Virus record (IMG/VR): IMGVR_UViG_3300025102_000012
Location: 28,809-92,808 of that record
From: a virus
DNA: 64,000 nucleotides
Strand: one strand, 5' to 3'
Notes under the pieces: model-generated
The model's database searches: none
Told to the model about the DNA's origin: nothing
Seen by the model: only the letters and a program-made list of their open reading frames with translations
In this document: positions 1 through 8,677 of the stretch, piece by piece
How the letters are laid out: each line of letters opens with the position of its first letter
How positions within the stretch are numbered: position 1 is the first letter of the stretch
Program-made: the position numbers and the translations under genes

Positions 1-2
1 GT

Positions 3-128
3 AAGTTTGATTTTAGTTATTATTCTAAAGCAGGAGAAATTAAAAAAGATAGAATGAATGACCATCTTAATGAAGTAAGAACTAAGGTAAAATATTTGAG
101 AAATTTTGGGGTAGACGGAGGAATATAA
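3..128 (+). CDS. C-terminal end of a truncated virion gene
   Basis: An open frame runs in from the left edge of the window and stops at 126-128, giving the last 41 residues of a protein whose start is outside. The tail is hydrophilic and rich in Lys, Asn and Asp, ending in G-V-D-G-G-I. It sits one base before the TTG start of the adaptor gene, so it is the preceding gene of the same head/neck operon. By position it could be a capsid or capsid-associated protein, but 41 residues are not enough to say. Confidence 0.6.
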   Translation, partial: KFDFSYYSKAGEIKKDRMNDHLNEVRTKVKYLRNFGVDGGI

Positions 129-129
129 A

Positions 130-1470
130 TTGTCAATAACCTCCTCCCCAAGTGACTATGCTTTAGCAGGGACTCCTGACTATTCTGCTGGAATTGGTTT
201 CTATACTGATTATATACAAGTTGCTGATTTATTACAAATTCCACATTTCGATGTTTCTGCTACTTATCCAACAAGAGCGCAAGTTGGTAATATAATTAAA
301 AGAGTAGAAGGAATGGTAGATGATAAATTAAAAAGAAGTTATAGACCTATTATTACTAAAAAAGAAATTCATAACTTTGAATATACTAATAGACCGGGTA
401 ATACTCTTTTCGGAGGATATGTCGGGTTTATTCAATTAAGACAAATGAAGATACAAAAAATTATTTCTCTACAAGTTTGGTCGGGAAGCGGATATAAAGA
501 ACTAGCATCGGCTCAATCAAAAATAGAATTATTAGAAGGATATAGAGATATTACTTCTATTATTTTACAATTACCAAATGAGAGTATAGAGTTTACAATG
601 GCTTCAGAAAACAATGTTGCTAATTTAGGCAGTAATGAATTTTCAAATACCTTTGGAGTTAAAACAAGTGCTAATGATATAGTTTCATTAATTAACGAAG
701 AATTCCCTTCAATTAGACAATATACAAATGCTAGTGCTAAAAAGACCCTATTAGGAACACAAGTTTCCGACCCGTCAGTAAGTTCTAGTTTGTCCGTTTC
801 AGACTTTTTCTTTGCTCAAAAAGAGGAAGGAAATGGGGCTAACATTCTCATTTCATCCCTACTTTCGGGGGACGATGGTTCGGACTGTATAGTAAAAATA
901 CAGACACAGCAGACTTGTACTGCAAATCTTAGTTCGGCAAACTTGACAGTGGCCGATTCTTCTAAACTAGCAGTTGGGATGATTGTTCAAGGAGCAGGAA
1001 TTACCGGAAGCAAAACAATTTCTTCAATCACCGATGCAACTACAGTAGTTTTAGATAGTGGTTCGGGAATAACTAATAATAGTGGAACTTATACTTTTAC
1101 GGCAGTAAATATTAGTGTCCCTAATGTGGCTAATGTTGTACCATTTACAGATAAAGAAGATATGAAAAGAAATGGAGATTATTGGCTATTAAGAGAAGAA
1201 GGAAGGATATTCTTTTTACAAGATTATCCGTACCATACTAGAAATTCAGTTTTTGTTTCTTACATGGCTGGAAATAATAGAGTTCCTGCGGCTGTTCACG
1301 AAGCGGCTACAAAATTAGTTGCGGCTGAAATTATACGACATGATGACCAAAGTGTGCTAATTACTGAAACAGGAGCAAATATTTCTACAAAAGAAAAATA
1401 TGATATTCTTAAAAATGAGGCTATGGGCATTCTAAACGGAAAATCAGACATTGTTTACTTTATTGATTGA
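130..1470 (+). CDS. Putative head-tail adaptor (connector) protein
   Basis: This 446-residue protein starts with TTG behind GACGGAGGAA. Residues 30-75 (YIQVADLLQIPHFD, then a helix containing QVGNIIKRVEGMVDDKLKRS) resemble the helical start of HK97 gp6-like adaptors, which join portal to neck. Around residues 255-330 there is a Ser/Thr/Gly-rich beta domain (AVGMIVQGAGI, SSITDATTVVL) of the kind often inserted in virion proteins. The C-terminal part (VFVSYMAGNNRVPAAVHEAATKLVAAEIIRH) is an adaptor-like helix. It is much longer than a usual 100-150-residue gp6, so the extra domain is probably surface decoration. Position directly before the neck and tube genes supports the call. The alternative is another neck protein. 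Confidence 0.6.
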   Translation: MSITSSPSDYALAGTPDYSAGIGFYTDYIQVADLLQIPHFDVSATYPTRAQVGNIIKRVEGMVDDKLKRSYRPIITKKEIHNFEYTNRPGNTLFGGYVGFIQLRQMKIQKIISLQVWSGSGYKELASAQSKIELLEGYRDITSIILQLPNESIEFTMASENNVANLGSNEFSNTFGVKTSANDIVSLINEEFPSIRQYTNASAKKTLLGTQVSDPSVSSSLSVSDFFFAQKEEGNGANILISSLLSGDDGSDCIVKIQTQQTCTANLSSANLTVADSSKLAVGMIVQGAGITGSKTISSITDATTVVLDSGSGITNNSGTYTFTAVNISVPNVANVVPFTDKEDMKRNGDYWLLREEGRIFFLQDYPYHTRNSVFVSYMAGNNRVPAAVHEAATKLVAAEIIRHDDQSVLITETGANISTKEKYDILKNEAMGILNGKSDIVYFID

Positions 1471-1480
1471 GGTGCATAAA

Positions 1481-1690
1481 ATGAATCTTGATAATAAAAG
1501 AATGAAAGAATTTCTTAATATACAAAAAGAAAGACAATTAGCAATGAAAGAACTTTCTCAAATATTAGGAATAGATATTTCATTTTCAGAAAAAGAAATA
1601 ATACAAAATGCTCAAGAGGAATATGCTAAATATGTTACAAAGGAAATTGAAAAGGAGGTATCGTCATTGATGAAGTCTCTCTTCTCATAG
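1481..1690 (+). CDS. Small helical neck-operon protein
   Basis: This 69-residue protein starts at ATG 1481 behind GAGGTG; an upstream in-frame start at 1451 would overlap the adaptor gene and has no ribosome site. It is charged and almost entirely helical (ERQLAMKELSQILGIDISFS, then KEIEKEVSSLMKSLFS). It lies between adaptor and tail-terminator-like genes, where head-closure or assembly helper proteins are usually found. Its last 25 bases overlap the next gene in another frame, and its coding sequence carries that gene's AAGGAGG ribosome site. I do not recognise the family. Confidence 0.65.
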   Translation: MNLDNKRMKEFLNIQKERQLAMKELSQILGIDISFSEKEIIQNAQEEYAKYVTKEIEKEVSSLMKSLFS

Positions 1691-2178
1691 ATTTAATTAA
1701 TTCTAATTGGTCTAGTAGTGCTATTGCTTTAGAGGCTGATGGCACTATTCCTGCTTCCCATGCAGTTACTCCCGAAGTTATTGACATTAGGAGCATTACT
1801 GCAAACAAAGCACAAAGAGTTGATTTAGGTAAGTTTCCGGCAACAATTGTTATTTTTGAAGATTCTCAAAATATAGAATATCCTACAATTCACTATGAAA
1901 TTAGAAATGAAACTTATTCCTTTACTTTACATATTAGAGTGCTACATGATGAAAGGTCGGGCTTCGATTCCTCTTATGGTAAAGATAGGCTAAGGGCTAT
2001 ATACTTGATATTGCGTAGAGTGCTTGAAGGTAGTCGTAAAGGCTATACTGCAAGTGATGGCTCTAAATTCAGTCAATTGTTTGTAGGTTCAAGAAGCGAA
2101 AGTAATGACCGAGCAAAAAGATTATTCGGATATAAGGTGAGTTTAGAAGCAAAACGATTTAATTTAAGTATTCCCTAA
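1666..2178 (+). CDS. Putative tail terminator/neck protein with ATT start
   Basis: The frame is open from just after a TGA at 1648-1650 to TAA 2176-2178 and encodes about 170 residues (IDEVSLLIDLINSNW, YPTIHYEIRNETYSFTLHIR, KDRLRAIYLILRRVLEGSRK). No ATG, GTG or TTG occurs in frame before residue 90, yet a perfect AAGGAGG stands 7 bases before the ATT at 1666, so initiation at ATT is the simplest reading. Length, alpha/beta pattern (beta strands followed by a long helix) and position between adaptor and tube gene fit tail terminator or tail completion proteins. A sequencing error or frameshift from the preceding gene is possible but needs no start at all near the strong ribosome site. Confidence 0.7.
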   Translation: MDEVSLLIDLINSNWSSSAIALEADGTIPASHAVTPEVIDIRSITANKAQRVDLGKFPATIVIFEDSQNIEYPTIHYEIRNETYSFTLHIRVLHDERSGFDSSYGKDRLRAIYLILRRVLEGSRKGYTASDGSKFSQLFVGSRSESNDRAKRLFGYKVSLEAKRFNLSIP

Positions 2179-2209
2179 GTAAGTAAGTAGGAAAAGGGGG
2201 AGATATAAA

Positions 2210-4438
2210 ATGGTAAATAGAGACATATTTTTAGGAAGCGGGGCAAGTTTAACTTTTGTTCCCGAAACAGACATAGCGATAACAACGAATGGAACAACGG
2301 GCGATTTAAGCACAATAACATTTTCATCAACATTCACAACAGATTTTTCACTCGTAAATAATCTATATGTTGGTTGTATAATAAAGAGATACGCTAACGG
2401 AACTAACGCTTTCAAAAGTTCTCATAGAGTAACTGGAAATACTGCTACTACCGTTGATATTTCTCCTGCCGCTAAAAGCGTATTAAATAATGATTATTTT
2501 GTTATTGAGGCTTATGGTGCGCCAACTCCCGGTGGTAAAGACGGCACTATCAAACACTTACTTGCTGATGAATGGTTAGGTATTGTAGAGAGTGCAACAT
2601 TTCCTACAACTGAAGTCGAAACAAAACAAATGAATCTATCATTAGGAGGAAGTAGAAATAAAACATACCAATACAAAGGAATCGAAACTGCTAGTGGTGG
2701 TAATTTTGCATTTGTGGCTAATCATGCTTCTTTCTTGTATTACTTCTTTGGAAGATGCACAGAATTAGTATGCACTACAACTGCCGCTAGTGGAAGTATA
2801 ACTGCAACTGCTGTTGATTCGGGCGATACTGGTAAATTCCATATTGATACAAATGGAGTATCTTTAACAAATGGTTCTACAAGTGCATTTGTAGAAACTG
2901 GGCCAATATTTACTAGAGCAATTTTAACAACCCCAACTCCACATTTTAATCCTGCAATTATTGGAGGAAGTGCTAGTGCAACATTAGCAACTCCTACAAT
3001 ATCAAACGCAGGAGCGCAAATAGAAGCAGATAATTCCATTATAACTGATTTTACTGGTGTCGGAGGATTAACAATTACTGGTGGAGAATTAGTCCTTACT
3101 CTAAGTGCCGAAACCTCTACTGTTACTTTCCCTGCTGAAAGTGGCTCAAACTATAATAGTGGATTTTTAACAATTAATTTGGCTAGTCCTAGTGGAGCAA
3201 ATGGAGTTACTACCTTAGATATACTATTTGATGCTAGAAGCGCAACAGTAGCAACATCTACTGGTGAAGATTCAGTTACAGTATTAATTCAAAACAGCGC
3301 TACTGGTGCTGAAATAGCACAATCAGTATTAACAGCATTAGCAGGAAAAGATGTAACTGTTACAAGAAGTGGAGCAATTTTAACTATTACAAATAAAACT
3401 GGAGGATATGTCGGTGCTGCTCATATTACTGAAACTACTACTACTGCTACAACTGAAACAATGGGAAGCGTAGCCGGAGGAATTGTTACGGCAGTTTCGG
3501 TTACAGATGCAGGTTCTTCTGTTAGCGGAAGTGGAAATCTAACTTTAACAGCCAATACTACTGGCGGAACAAATATTGATGCAGTAATAGCATTAGCCGC
3601 ACAAAGCGCAAATCCTCTTACTGGTTTAACTGTTCTAACAGAACCAACAGAATCATCGGGATTAATACAGAATCACATAGAATATACCTTTGGTGAACAA
3701 GATGGTGATTTACTTCCTTCATTCGCAATAGAACAAGTATTCAGTAAACTGGCGACAACTACCAATACATACAGAACAGAAACAGATAATGCTGATGAGA
3801 GCCTAAACTTTGTTAAGATTGCTAGAGGTTGTAGAGTTAATACTCTAACAATGACCGCTAATGCAAACGAAGAAGTTAAAATGACTATGGATTATAATAC
3901 TAGAAATGTTCATTCATTAGAAAGAACAGAACCTTACGAAGCAAGAAGGGGCATAGAAACCGAAACTGATTTCATTAACTATACTAGTTCTAGTATTGCC
4001 CCAACCTTCCTAGAACCGTTTTTCTTTTCTGATGGAACCTTCAGTATTTTTGGAGAGAGTTTCCTAAAGATAACAACAATGAGTTTAACCATGAATAACA
4101 ATCTTCAAGATAAAAGATTCTTAGGTGTAGGAAGTAAATCCATTCAAGAGGCTATTCCTGCTGAAAGAACTTATGAATTACAATTTAATGGCCATGTTAC
4201 TAATGATAAACTATACACTGAATTACTAAAAACTCAAGAAAACACTACTCAAGATATAGAATTAATATTTGCTAAAGCAAATGGAGAATCTATCACTCTC
4301 AAATTTAAGGATTATTTTGTTTCGGCAAATAATTTCCCAATACCCGATGATAAGGGAGCAATTGAAGTAGAAACTACTGTTATGCCTAGAAATCTAGCAG
4401 AATGTAAAGTTAAAACTCATTGGATTCTACAGGGGTGA
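2210..4438 (+). CDS. Putative major tail tube protein with inserted Ig-like domains
   Basis: This 742-residue protein starts behind AAAAGGGGGAG. The N-terminal region (MVNRDIFLGSGASLTFVPET) and the C-terminal region (LTMNNNLQDKRFLGVGSKS, TYELQFNGHVTNDKLYTELL) are beta-rich and read like a tail tube fold that closes at both ends. Between about residues 180 and 500 lies a Thr/Ala/Gly/Ser-rich stretch that looks like two or more inserted surface domains (GNLTLTANTTGGTNIDA). Placement directly before the frameshifted chaperone pair and the tape measure gene is that of the tube protein. It is two to three times longer than simple siphovirus tube proteins because of the inserts. Confidence 0.7.
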   Translation: MVNRDIFLGSGASLTFVPETDIAITTNGTTGDLSTITFSSTFTTDFSLVNNLYVGCIIKRYANGTNAFKSSHRVTGNTATTVDISPAAKSVLNNDYFVIEAYGAPTPGGKDGTIKHLLADEWLGIVESATFPTTEVETKQMNLSLGGSRNKTYQYKGIETASGGNFAFVANHASFLYYFFGRCTELVCTTTAASGSITATAVDSGDTGKFHIDTNGVSLTNGSTSAFVETGPIFTRAILTTPTPHFNPAIIGGSASATLATPTISNAGAQIEADNSIITDFTGVGGLTITGGELVLTLSAETSTVTFPAESGSNYNSGFLTINLASPSGANGVTTLDILFDARSATVATSTGEDSVTVLIQNSATGAEIAQSVLTALAGKDVTVTRSGAILTITNKTGGYVGAAHITETTTTATTETMGSVAGGIVTAVSVTDAGSSVSGSGNLTLTANTTGGTNIDAVIALAAQSANPLTGLTVLTEPTESSGLIQNHIEYTFGEQDGDLLPSFAIEQVFSKLATTTNTYRTETDNADESLNFVKIARGCRVNTLTMTANANEEVKMTMDYNTRNVHSLERTEPYEARRGIETETDFINYTSSSIAPTFLEPFFFSDGTFSIFGESFLKITTMSLTMNNNLQDKRFLGVGSKSIQEAIPAERTYELQFNGHVTNDKLYTELLKTQENTTQDIELIFAKANGESITLKFKDYFVSANNFPIPDDKGAIEVETTVMPRNLAECKVKTHWILQG

Positions 4439-4442
4439 TTAA

Positions 4443-4556
4443 GTGGTTTCAAAATATACAAAACATTTACAGATTCTAGAAAAAAGTAAGGAGGTTGTTG
4501 AGGAAAAGCCCGCTAAGAAAAAAAGGGCGACTAAACCTAAGACAACCAAAAAATAA
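4443..4556 (+). CDS. Lysine-rich mini-protein
   Basis: A 37-residue frame starts at GTG 4443 behind GGGGTGATTAA, the same ribosome-site context used by neighbouring genes. The second half is highly basic (EEKPAKKKRATKPKTTKK). It starts 4 bases after the tube gene stop and ends before a hairpin. It could be a small nucleic-acid or scaffold-binding peptide; no family is recognised. Confidence 0.5.
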   Translation: MVSKYTKHLQILEKSKEVVEEKPAKKKRATKPKTTKK

Positions 4557-4562
4557 TATTCC

Positions 4563-4589
4563 ACCAACACCGTTTGTTTGTTTGTTGGT
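4563..4589 (+). terminator. Hairpin between tube and chaperone genes
   Basis: ACCAACA at 4563-4569 pairs with TGTTGGT at 4583-4589 around a T/G-rich loop of repeated GTTT. It lies in the only sizeable gap of this operon. It could reduce read-through after the highly expressed tube gene or stabilise its message. There is no clear T-run after it, so the terminator role is uncertain. Confidence 0.35.
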
Positions 4590-4605
4590 TTAGAGGTGGA
4601 GAAAT

Positions 4606-4968
4606 ATGGATAAGAAAATAATACAGGATAAAAGTGCGCTATTTGCGCTAACTGAGCCTATGCTACATTATGTAAAAGTAGCGCCCGAACAAGAAGAATA
4701 CCTCAAGGTATGGGTAAAAGAACCCACATGGATTGAGGTAGATAGAGCCATGAATAACATGATGAAGATTGATGCTAAGAATCAAGATATTGAATTAGAC
4801 ATCAATGCTATGTTTAAATTCATGGTAGAAAATTTTATTGTTAAGACGGAACCAAGTCTTTCAGCAATAGAAGTATTAAGACTCACTCCCTATATAGGGA
4901 ATCAATTAAAAGAAATTCTTCCGAACCCCTTTACGGCATTTGAAGAGGACTCGGAAAAAAACGACTAG
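4606..4968 (+). CDS. Tail assembly chaperone, short form (gpG-like)
   Basis: This 120-residue acidic protein (EQEEYLKVWVKEPTWIEVDR, NPFTAFEEDSEKND) starts behind GAGGTGGAG. It lies between tail tube and tape measure genes, the position of lambda G and its analogues, which bind the tape measure protein and recruit tube subunits. Its 3' end carries a perfect -1 slippery heptamer, A AAA AAC at 4956-4962, two codons before its TAG. Slippage there continues into the frame read by 4968-5177, producing a 190-residue long form. Confidence 0.8.
   Translation: MDKKIIQDKSALFALTEPMLHYVKVAPEQEEYLKVWVKEPTWIEVDRAMNNMMKIDAKNQDIELDINAMFKFMVENFIVKTEPSLSAIEVLRLTPYIGNQLKEILPNPFTAFEEDSEKND
4956..4962 (+). promoter_or_regulatory. 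Programmed -1 ribosomal frameshift site (A AAA AAC)
   Basis: The zero frame reads GAA AAA AAC GAC TAG. The X XXY YYZ heptamer A AAA AAC is exactly in register, and the -1 frame continues CGA CTA GTG into the next open frame. About 24 bases downstream a stem forms: GAAGCAA(A)TC at 4987-4996 with GATTGCTTC at 5006-5014, a possible stimulator, although it is further away than usual. The arrangement is the one known for lambda G/GT tail chaperones. Confidence 0.8.
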
Positions 4969-5177
4969 TGAGAGGAGCATTAAGAGGAAGCAAATCTAGT
5001 CCAAAGATTGCTTCTCTCATAGTTGTTTATTCACTTTCAAAGGCTTTGGGAATAAGCCCGATGGAAGTGTACAAAATGCCAATGAGTCTTGTAAAAGACT
5101 TACTAATGGTGCATAAGGAAGTAGAAGAACTACAAGCAGAAGAAATGGATAAAATAATGAAAAAATCAAAGATGTGA
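4968..5177 (+). CDS. Frameshift extension of the tail assembly chaperone (T part)
   Basis: This frame is one base back from the short chaperone and overlaps its stop codon. It could start at GTG 4968, but no ribosome site precedes that codon, so it is most likely made only as the C-terminal 71 residues of a fusion through the slippery site at 4956-4962. The protein part is helical (ASLIVVYSLSKALGISPMEV, then VHKEVEELQAEEMDKIMKKS), fitting the tape-measure-binding extension of lambda GT-type proteins. It ends 4 bases before the tape measure start. Confidence 0.75.
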   Translation: MRGALRGSKSSPKIASLIVVYSLSKALGISPMEVYKMPMSLVKDLLMVHKEVEELQAEEMDKIMKKSKM

Positions 5178-5181
5178 TAGA

Positions 5182-6888
5182 ATGACAGTAAATCTCAATG
5201 CTATGCAAGGCGCAGTAAACGCTATGAAAAAAGCAATTGATGATTTAGATAAATCCTTTAATGTTTCAAAAGAAACTGTAAAAGAAACTACCAAAACAAT
5301 AAAAGAAGCCGAAAAAGCACAAGTGGCCTTTACTAGAAGAACTACTATATTTAGAAGAGTTGCTAAAGATAATGCGGGAGTCGTAAAGTTTGGCTACAAA
5401 ACTCTCAAAGAGTTTACTGACGGTAAAGGCGGAACAAGAGAAGCAGGAACAGCATTAGAGTATTTGGCCGGGTTTCTTTCAGGTTCAAGCGAACAGTTGC
5501 GAATATTTGGTTTTGAAGTTTCGGGCGTTAGAAGATTTCTTTACGGATTTATGCCAGCAGGAACTTTTAGTTTACTAAATAGAACCGCTACTATTTTTAA
5601 TACTATAGGTGGAGCAGTTCGTTTCTTTAGAGGCAATTTAGATGATACAAAAGGTTCTCTCAAGGGTTCTTTAAAAATGATGAAATCACTACTGCCTTCA
5701 TTTTCAGGATTTGGCAGAAGCGAACTAATGAAATCATCTAAAAAAGGAATGAAATTCTATGATAAAAAACTAAGAAATACAGAAAGAGCATTACAAGGCT
5801 CTAACTTAAGTCAATCTACTAGAGATGAATTAATTTCCGCAAGGGGTAGGTTCCAAAAAAGAAGAGATACTAATAGAGAAACTTTTCTAAATCAGAAAAG
5901 ACTTCGTAGAAGCGGTATGTTTAATGATATGACAGGAGGATTCTTCAAAGGAATAGGAAGTGGTAAAGAATTCTTAGGAGGAGAAAAGGGAGATAGTATG
6001 AAAAATATACTAAAGAAATCTCCTATAGTAAAAATGACTATGGGTTTGTTTACTGTATTAAAAGGTATTAAATGGCGAGAACTAATAGGAGGAGGATTGA
6101 AAAAACTATTCAAAGGAGCAGGTATGTTCTTTGTAACAGTTATGAGATTTACTTTATATTTCACTTTAATGATTACTGCGGCCTTTATTTTATTCCATGC
6201 TCTAAAAACACCTATCATGGAAGCCTTTGAATACTTAAAAACAACACTTACTTTCGCATTTGCTATTATAGGTGCTGGATTTGCGACTATATGGGAAGGA
6301 ATTAGCGAAATATATACTGCATTTAAGAATGGAGATTTCTTTGGCGTATTGATGGGAGTTTGGACTATTGTGTGGGGCGTATTACAAATAGCGGGTGGAC
6401 TCTTTATTGCTGTATTAGGCGGTTTAGGAGCATTAATAGTTGGGTTTATTGCAGGTCTTGGAAGAGGAATATTCAATTTCTTCACCGATTGGAAAGGAGG
6501 CTTACAAAAGAATATCGGTAAAGTTGTTATACTAGTTGGTGTTATATTAGGTTTACTTTTCGGTTGGCCTATTGTTATAGCAGGATTAATATTTGCGGCT
6601 GTTGGTGCTTTGTTTAAGAAATTAAAATTCTTTGGAGATGGTGGTGTTTCTAGTGGAGGGATGGCCGTTGTTGGAGAAAGAGGCCCCGAATTAGTTAATC
6701 TACCAAGAGGAAGTAGAGTTCATAGTAGCACCCAAAGTAGAAAGATGTCAAGTAGTTCTAATGTCTTCAATATTACAATTAATGCTAGAGATACTTCGGA
6801 TTCTGAACTACGAAGAATTGCTGATAAAATAGGAAACATGGTAAATAATAAAGTGAATCGAAGAACAGGTTCGGGAACATTAGGGTGA
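5182..6888 (+). CDS. Tail tape measure protein
   Basis: This 568-residue protein begins with helical, charged sequence (residues 10-60, KKAIDDLDKSFNVSKETVKE) and has several hydrophobic segments between about 320 and 475 (FTLYFTLMITAAFILFHAL, VILVGVILGLLFGWPIVIAG). Near residues 480-512 it carries a Gly-rich motif typical of tape measure proteins, with VGERGPELVNLPRGSRVHS. The C-terminus (FNITINARDTSDSELRRIAD) is also typical. Such proteins set tail length and may enter the host membrane. At the usual 0.15 nm per residue it predicts a tail of about 85 nm (inference). It follows the chaperone pair directly. Confidence 0.88.
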   Translation: MTVNLNAMQGAVNAMKKAIDDLDKSFNVSKETVKETTKTIKEAEKAQVAFTRRTTIFRRVAKDNAGVVKFGYKTLKEFTDGKGGTREAGTALEYLAGFLSGSSEQLRIFGFEVSGVRRFLYGFMPAGTFSLLNRTATIFNTIGGAVRFFRGNLDDTKGSLKGSLKMMKSLLPSFSGFGRSELMKSSKKGMKFYDKKLRNTERALQGSNLSQSTRDELISARGRFQKRRDTNRETFLNQKRLRRSGMFNDMTGGFFKGIGSGKEFLGGEKGDSMKNILKKSPIVKMTMGLFTVLKGIKWRELIGGGLKKLFKGAGMFFVTVMRFTLYFTLMITAAFILFHALKTPIMEAFEYLKTTLTFAFAIIGAGFATIWEGISEIYTAFKNGDFFGVLMGVWTIVWGVLQIAGGLFIAVLGGLGALIVGFIAGLGRGIFNFFTDWKGGLQKNIGKVVILVGVILGLLFGWPIVIAGLIFAAVGALFKKLKFFGDGGVSSGGMAVVGERGPELVNLPRGSRVHSSTQSRKMSSSSNVFNITINARDTSDSELRRIADKIGNMVNNKVNRRTGSGTLG

Positions 6889-6892
6889 TTAA

Positions 6893-7516
6893 ATGGCATC
6901 AAGAGACTATTATGTATATTTAAAACTACAATCGTATAAAGGTAGTAACATACAAGTAAACACTATACCATTAAGAGTGAATTCTGTAGGTGTAACAACT
7001 GATAAAACAATACCTGCGTTTGGTATTCCATTTAGTTCTTTAGCCACAGGAGAGTCAGTAACTTTAGCCTTAGACCTAGCCAAATCAAATAAACAACTAA
7101 ACCTAAGGGGGATTATAACCGATATGCCAATTACTAAAAAATTTGGAAAAAATCCCGCTATTACTAGGGACTTTACTGGTGCTGAAATAGCGCAGATGAT
7201 TGCTTCGGGTGTAGACGCTACTGGTATTGCTATAAACCAAGCGTTTCAAGAATTAGTCGTATTAATACCTTCAAAGGTAGATTCTAATTATAATGCTAGA
7301 AGTTCCGAATTATTTGTTCCACTTAATTTTTCTGCTAGAGGAGATGCTTTAGAATTTGATAATCAAAGAGTAGTTGCTCCAATATCGTCATTCCCCGATT
7401 CAGAAACGGCCAAAGGACTACCGGGATTTATTCGTAATTTTAATTTTACACTAAATGCAGAAACAGTAGAAATAGAATTTACTATGGATTTCCAAGTCGC
7501 TACTATTTTACCATGA
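6893..7516 (+). CDS. Putative distal tail protein
   Basis: This 207-residue, beta-rich protein starts 4 bases after the tape measure stop, behind GGGTGATTAA. Sequence such as DYYVYLKLQSYKGSNIQVNT, LALDLAKSNKQLNLRGIITD and a closing FTMDFQVATILP suggests strands of a tail-tip ring or small adaptor. Immediately after the tape measure gene, siphoviruses encode the distal tail protein that joins tube to baseplate. I cannot recognise the family from motifs, so the role rests on position. Confidence 0.5.
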   Translation: MASRDYYVYLKLQSYKGSNIQVNTIPLRVNSVGVTTDKTIPAFGIPFSSLATGESVTLALDLAKSNKQLNLRGIITDMPITKKFGKNPAITRDFTGAEIAQMIASGVDATGIAINQAFQELVVLIPSKVDSNYNARSSELFVPLNFSARGDALEFDNQRVVAPISSFPDSETAKGLPGFIRNFNFTLNAETVEIEFTMDFQVATILP

Positions 7517-7525
7517 GGTGATTAA

Positions 7526-8677
7526 TTGTATAATATATTAGCAGGTAATCAAAGAGCATTGATATTTCCTGTTTTATGTAATGGATTTGTTAAAGTAGAT
7601 TATGAAGATAATATATCCGATACTAATTCAAATAACGATAACACCGATGATGTGGCTTATGGTCTTTGGTCGCACAGTGGTTCATTTACTTTTGAAGCAA
7701 TCGTTACGCCTTATGATATAAACGGATATGGGACTTATAGTTCTAGAACTCAACCAACTATTACTAACAATAGAAGAATAATGCCAGCATTACAAGCAGC
7801 GATATATGCCTCAGGAAATAAAAATAATTATCAAAGCGAAATATATCTATCTAGAACCGCTAGACTAACACACGAAATGCGACTATTTACTAGTGATAAT
7901 TTTACTATATCTTTAGTGAATGATACTAAGCATAATGAAAACAACCCTGCTAGGTTTAAACTAAAAGCAACTCTTAAATTAGGAACTGCTGCAATAGAAA
8001 CCTTTGAGACTCCTGTGTGTATTTCTCCTACCTTTTCTAAACAATTTAATTATGTTAATTCTAATAGTCTTAAAGGGTTTGATTCGGAAGGAAGGCAAAA
8101 GTTTGAGTTTATTGGAACATTAACTTCTCATAGTGGGGCAACATTAGATAATTCAAATAACGATTATACAACAACTAATCTTTTTAACGGTGATAATTTA
8201 GAAATGTTCTATAAAGATGGATTTAATTATGTTTCATTAGGCACAATATCTACTGCTACTGCTTCACAAATCGTATTAACAAATTCTTTTTCTACTCAAT
8301 TAAGTAGCCTAACTGAATTATATATTAAGTCAGATACAGAACCTACTTACATAAATGAGTCATTTCATATTGGTTTTGTTTTTAATATTACTGATAAAGC
8401 AGTTAATTTTTACATAAACGGAAATCTATTTTCTCAACATACTTATTCTGATACAGCAGAAGATTTTACATTTGGAAAGAATGATTGTTTTATTGGCGCT
8501 ACAGGTAGTGGGGCAAAGGGTACAGGTAGTGCAACAACCAATAAGCAATTTATGGGAGAGTTACATGAATTAAGTATGATGGGAGTTGCTAGGAATAATA
8601 TACCATTTATTTCTAATTTATTACCAAACTATAATGACACTCTTCTTTATCTTAGGTTTGAGGAGGTAGACGAGTAA
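7526..8677 (+). CDS. Tail-tip protein with LamG-like C-terminal domain
   Basis: This 383-residue protein starts with TTG behind GAGGTGATTAA. The N-terminal part (GNQRALIFPVLCNGFVKVDY) is unassigned. The C-terminal part (about 270-380: SFHIGFVFNITDKAVNFYIN, then GELHELSMMGVARNNIPFIS and LLYLRFEEVDE) has the pattern of concanavalin/LamG-type jelly rolls, which often bind carbohydrate. Its stop overlaps the start of the giant hub gene by one base. A surface-recognition or baseplate wedge role is likely. Confidence 0.55.
   Translation: MYNILAGNQRALIFPVLCNGFVKVDYEDNISDTNSNNDNTDDVAYGLWSHSGSFTFEAIVTPYDINGYGTYSSRTQPTITNNRRIMPALQAAIYASGNKNNYQSEIYLSRTARLTHEMRLFTSDNFTISLVNDTKHNENNPARFKLKATLKLGTAAIETFETPVCISPTFSKQFNYVNSNSLKGFDSEGRQKFEFIGTLTSHSGATLDNSNNDYTTTNLFNGDNLEMFYKDGFNYVSLGTISTATASQIVLTNSFSTQLSSLTELYIKSDTEPTYINESFHIGFVFNITDKAVNFYINGNLFSQHTYSDTAEDFTFGKNDCFIGATGSGAKGTGSATTNKQFMGELHELSMMGVARNNIPFISNLLPNYNDTLLYLRFEEVDE

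Noticed and set aside
5892-6485. A 197-residue open frame opposite the tape measure gene
   Set aside because: It is an antisense shadow with Pro/Ile/Asn bias and no start signal.
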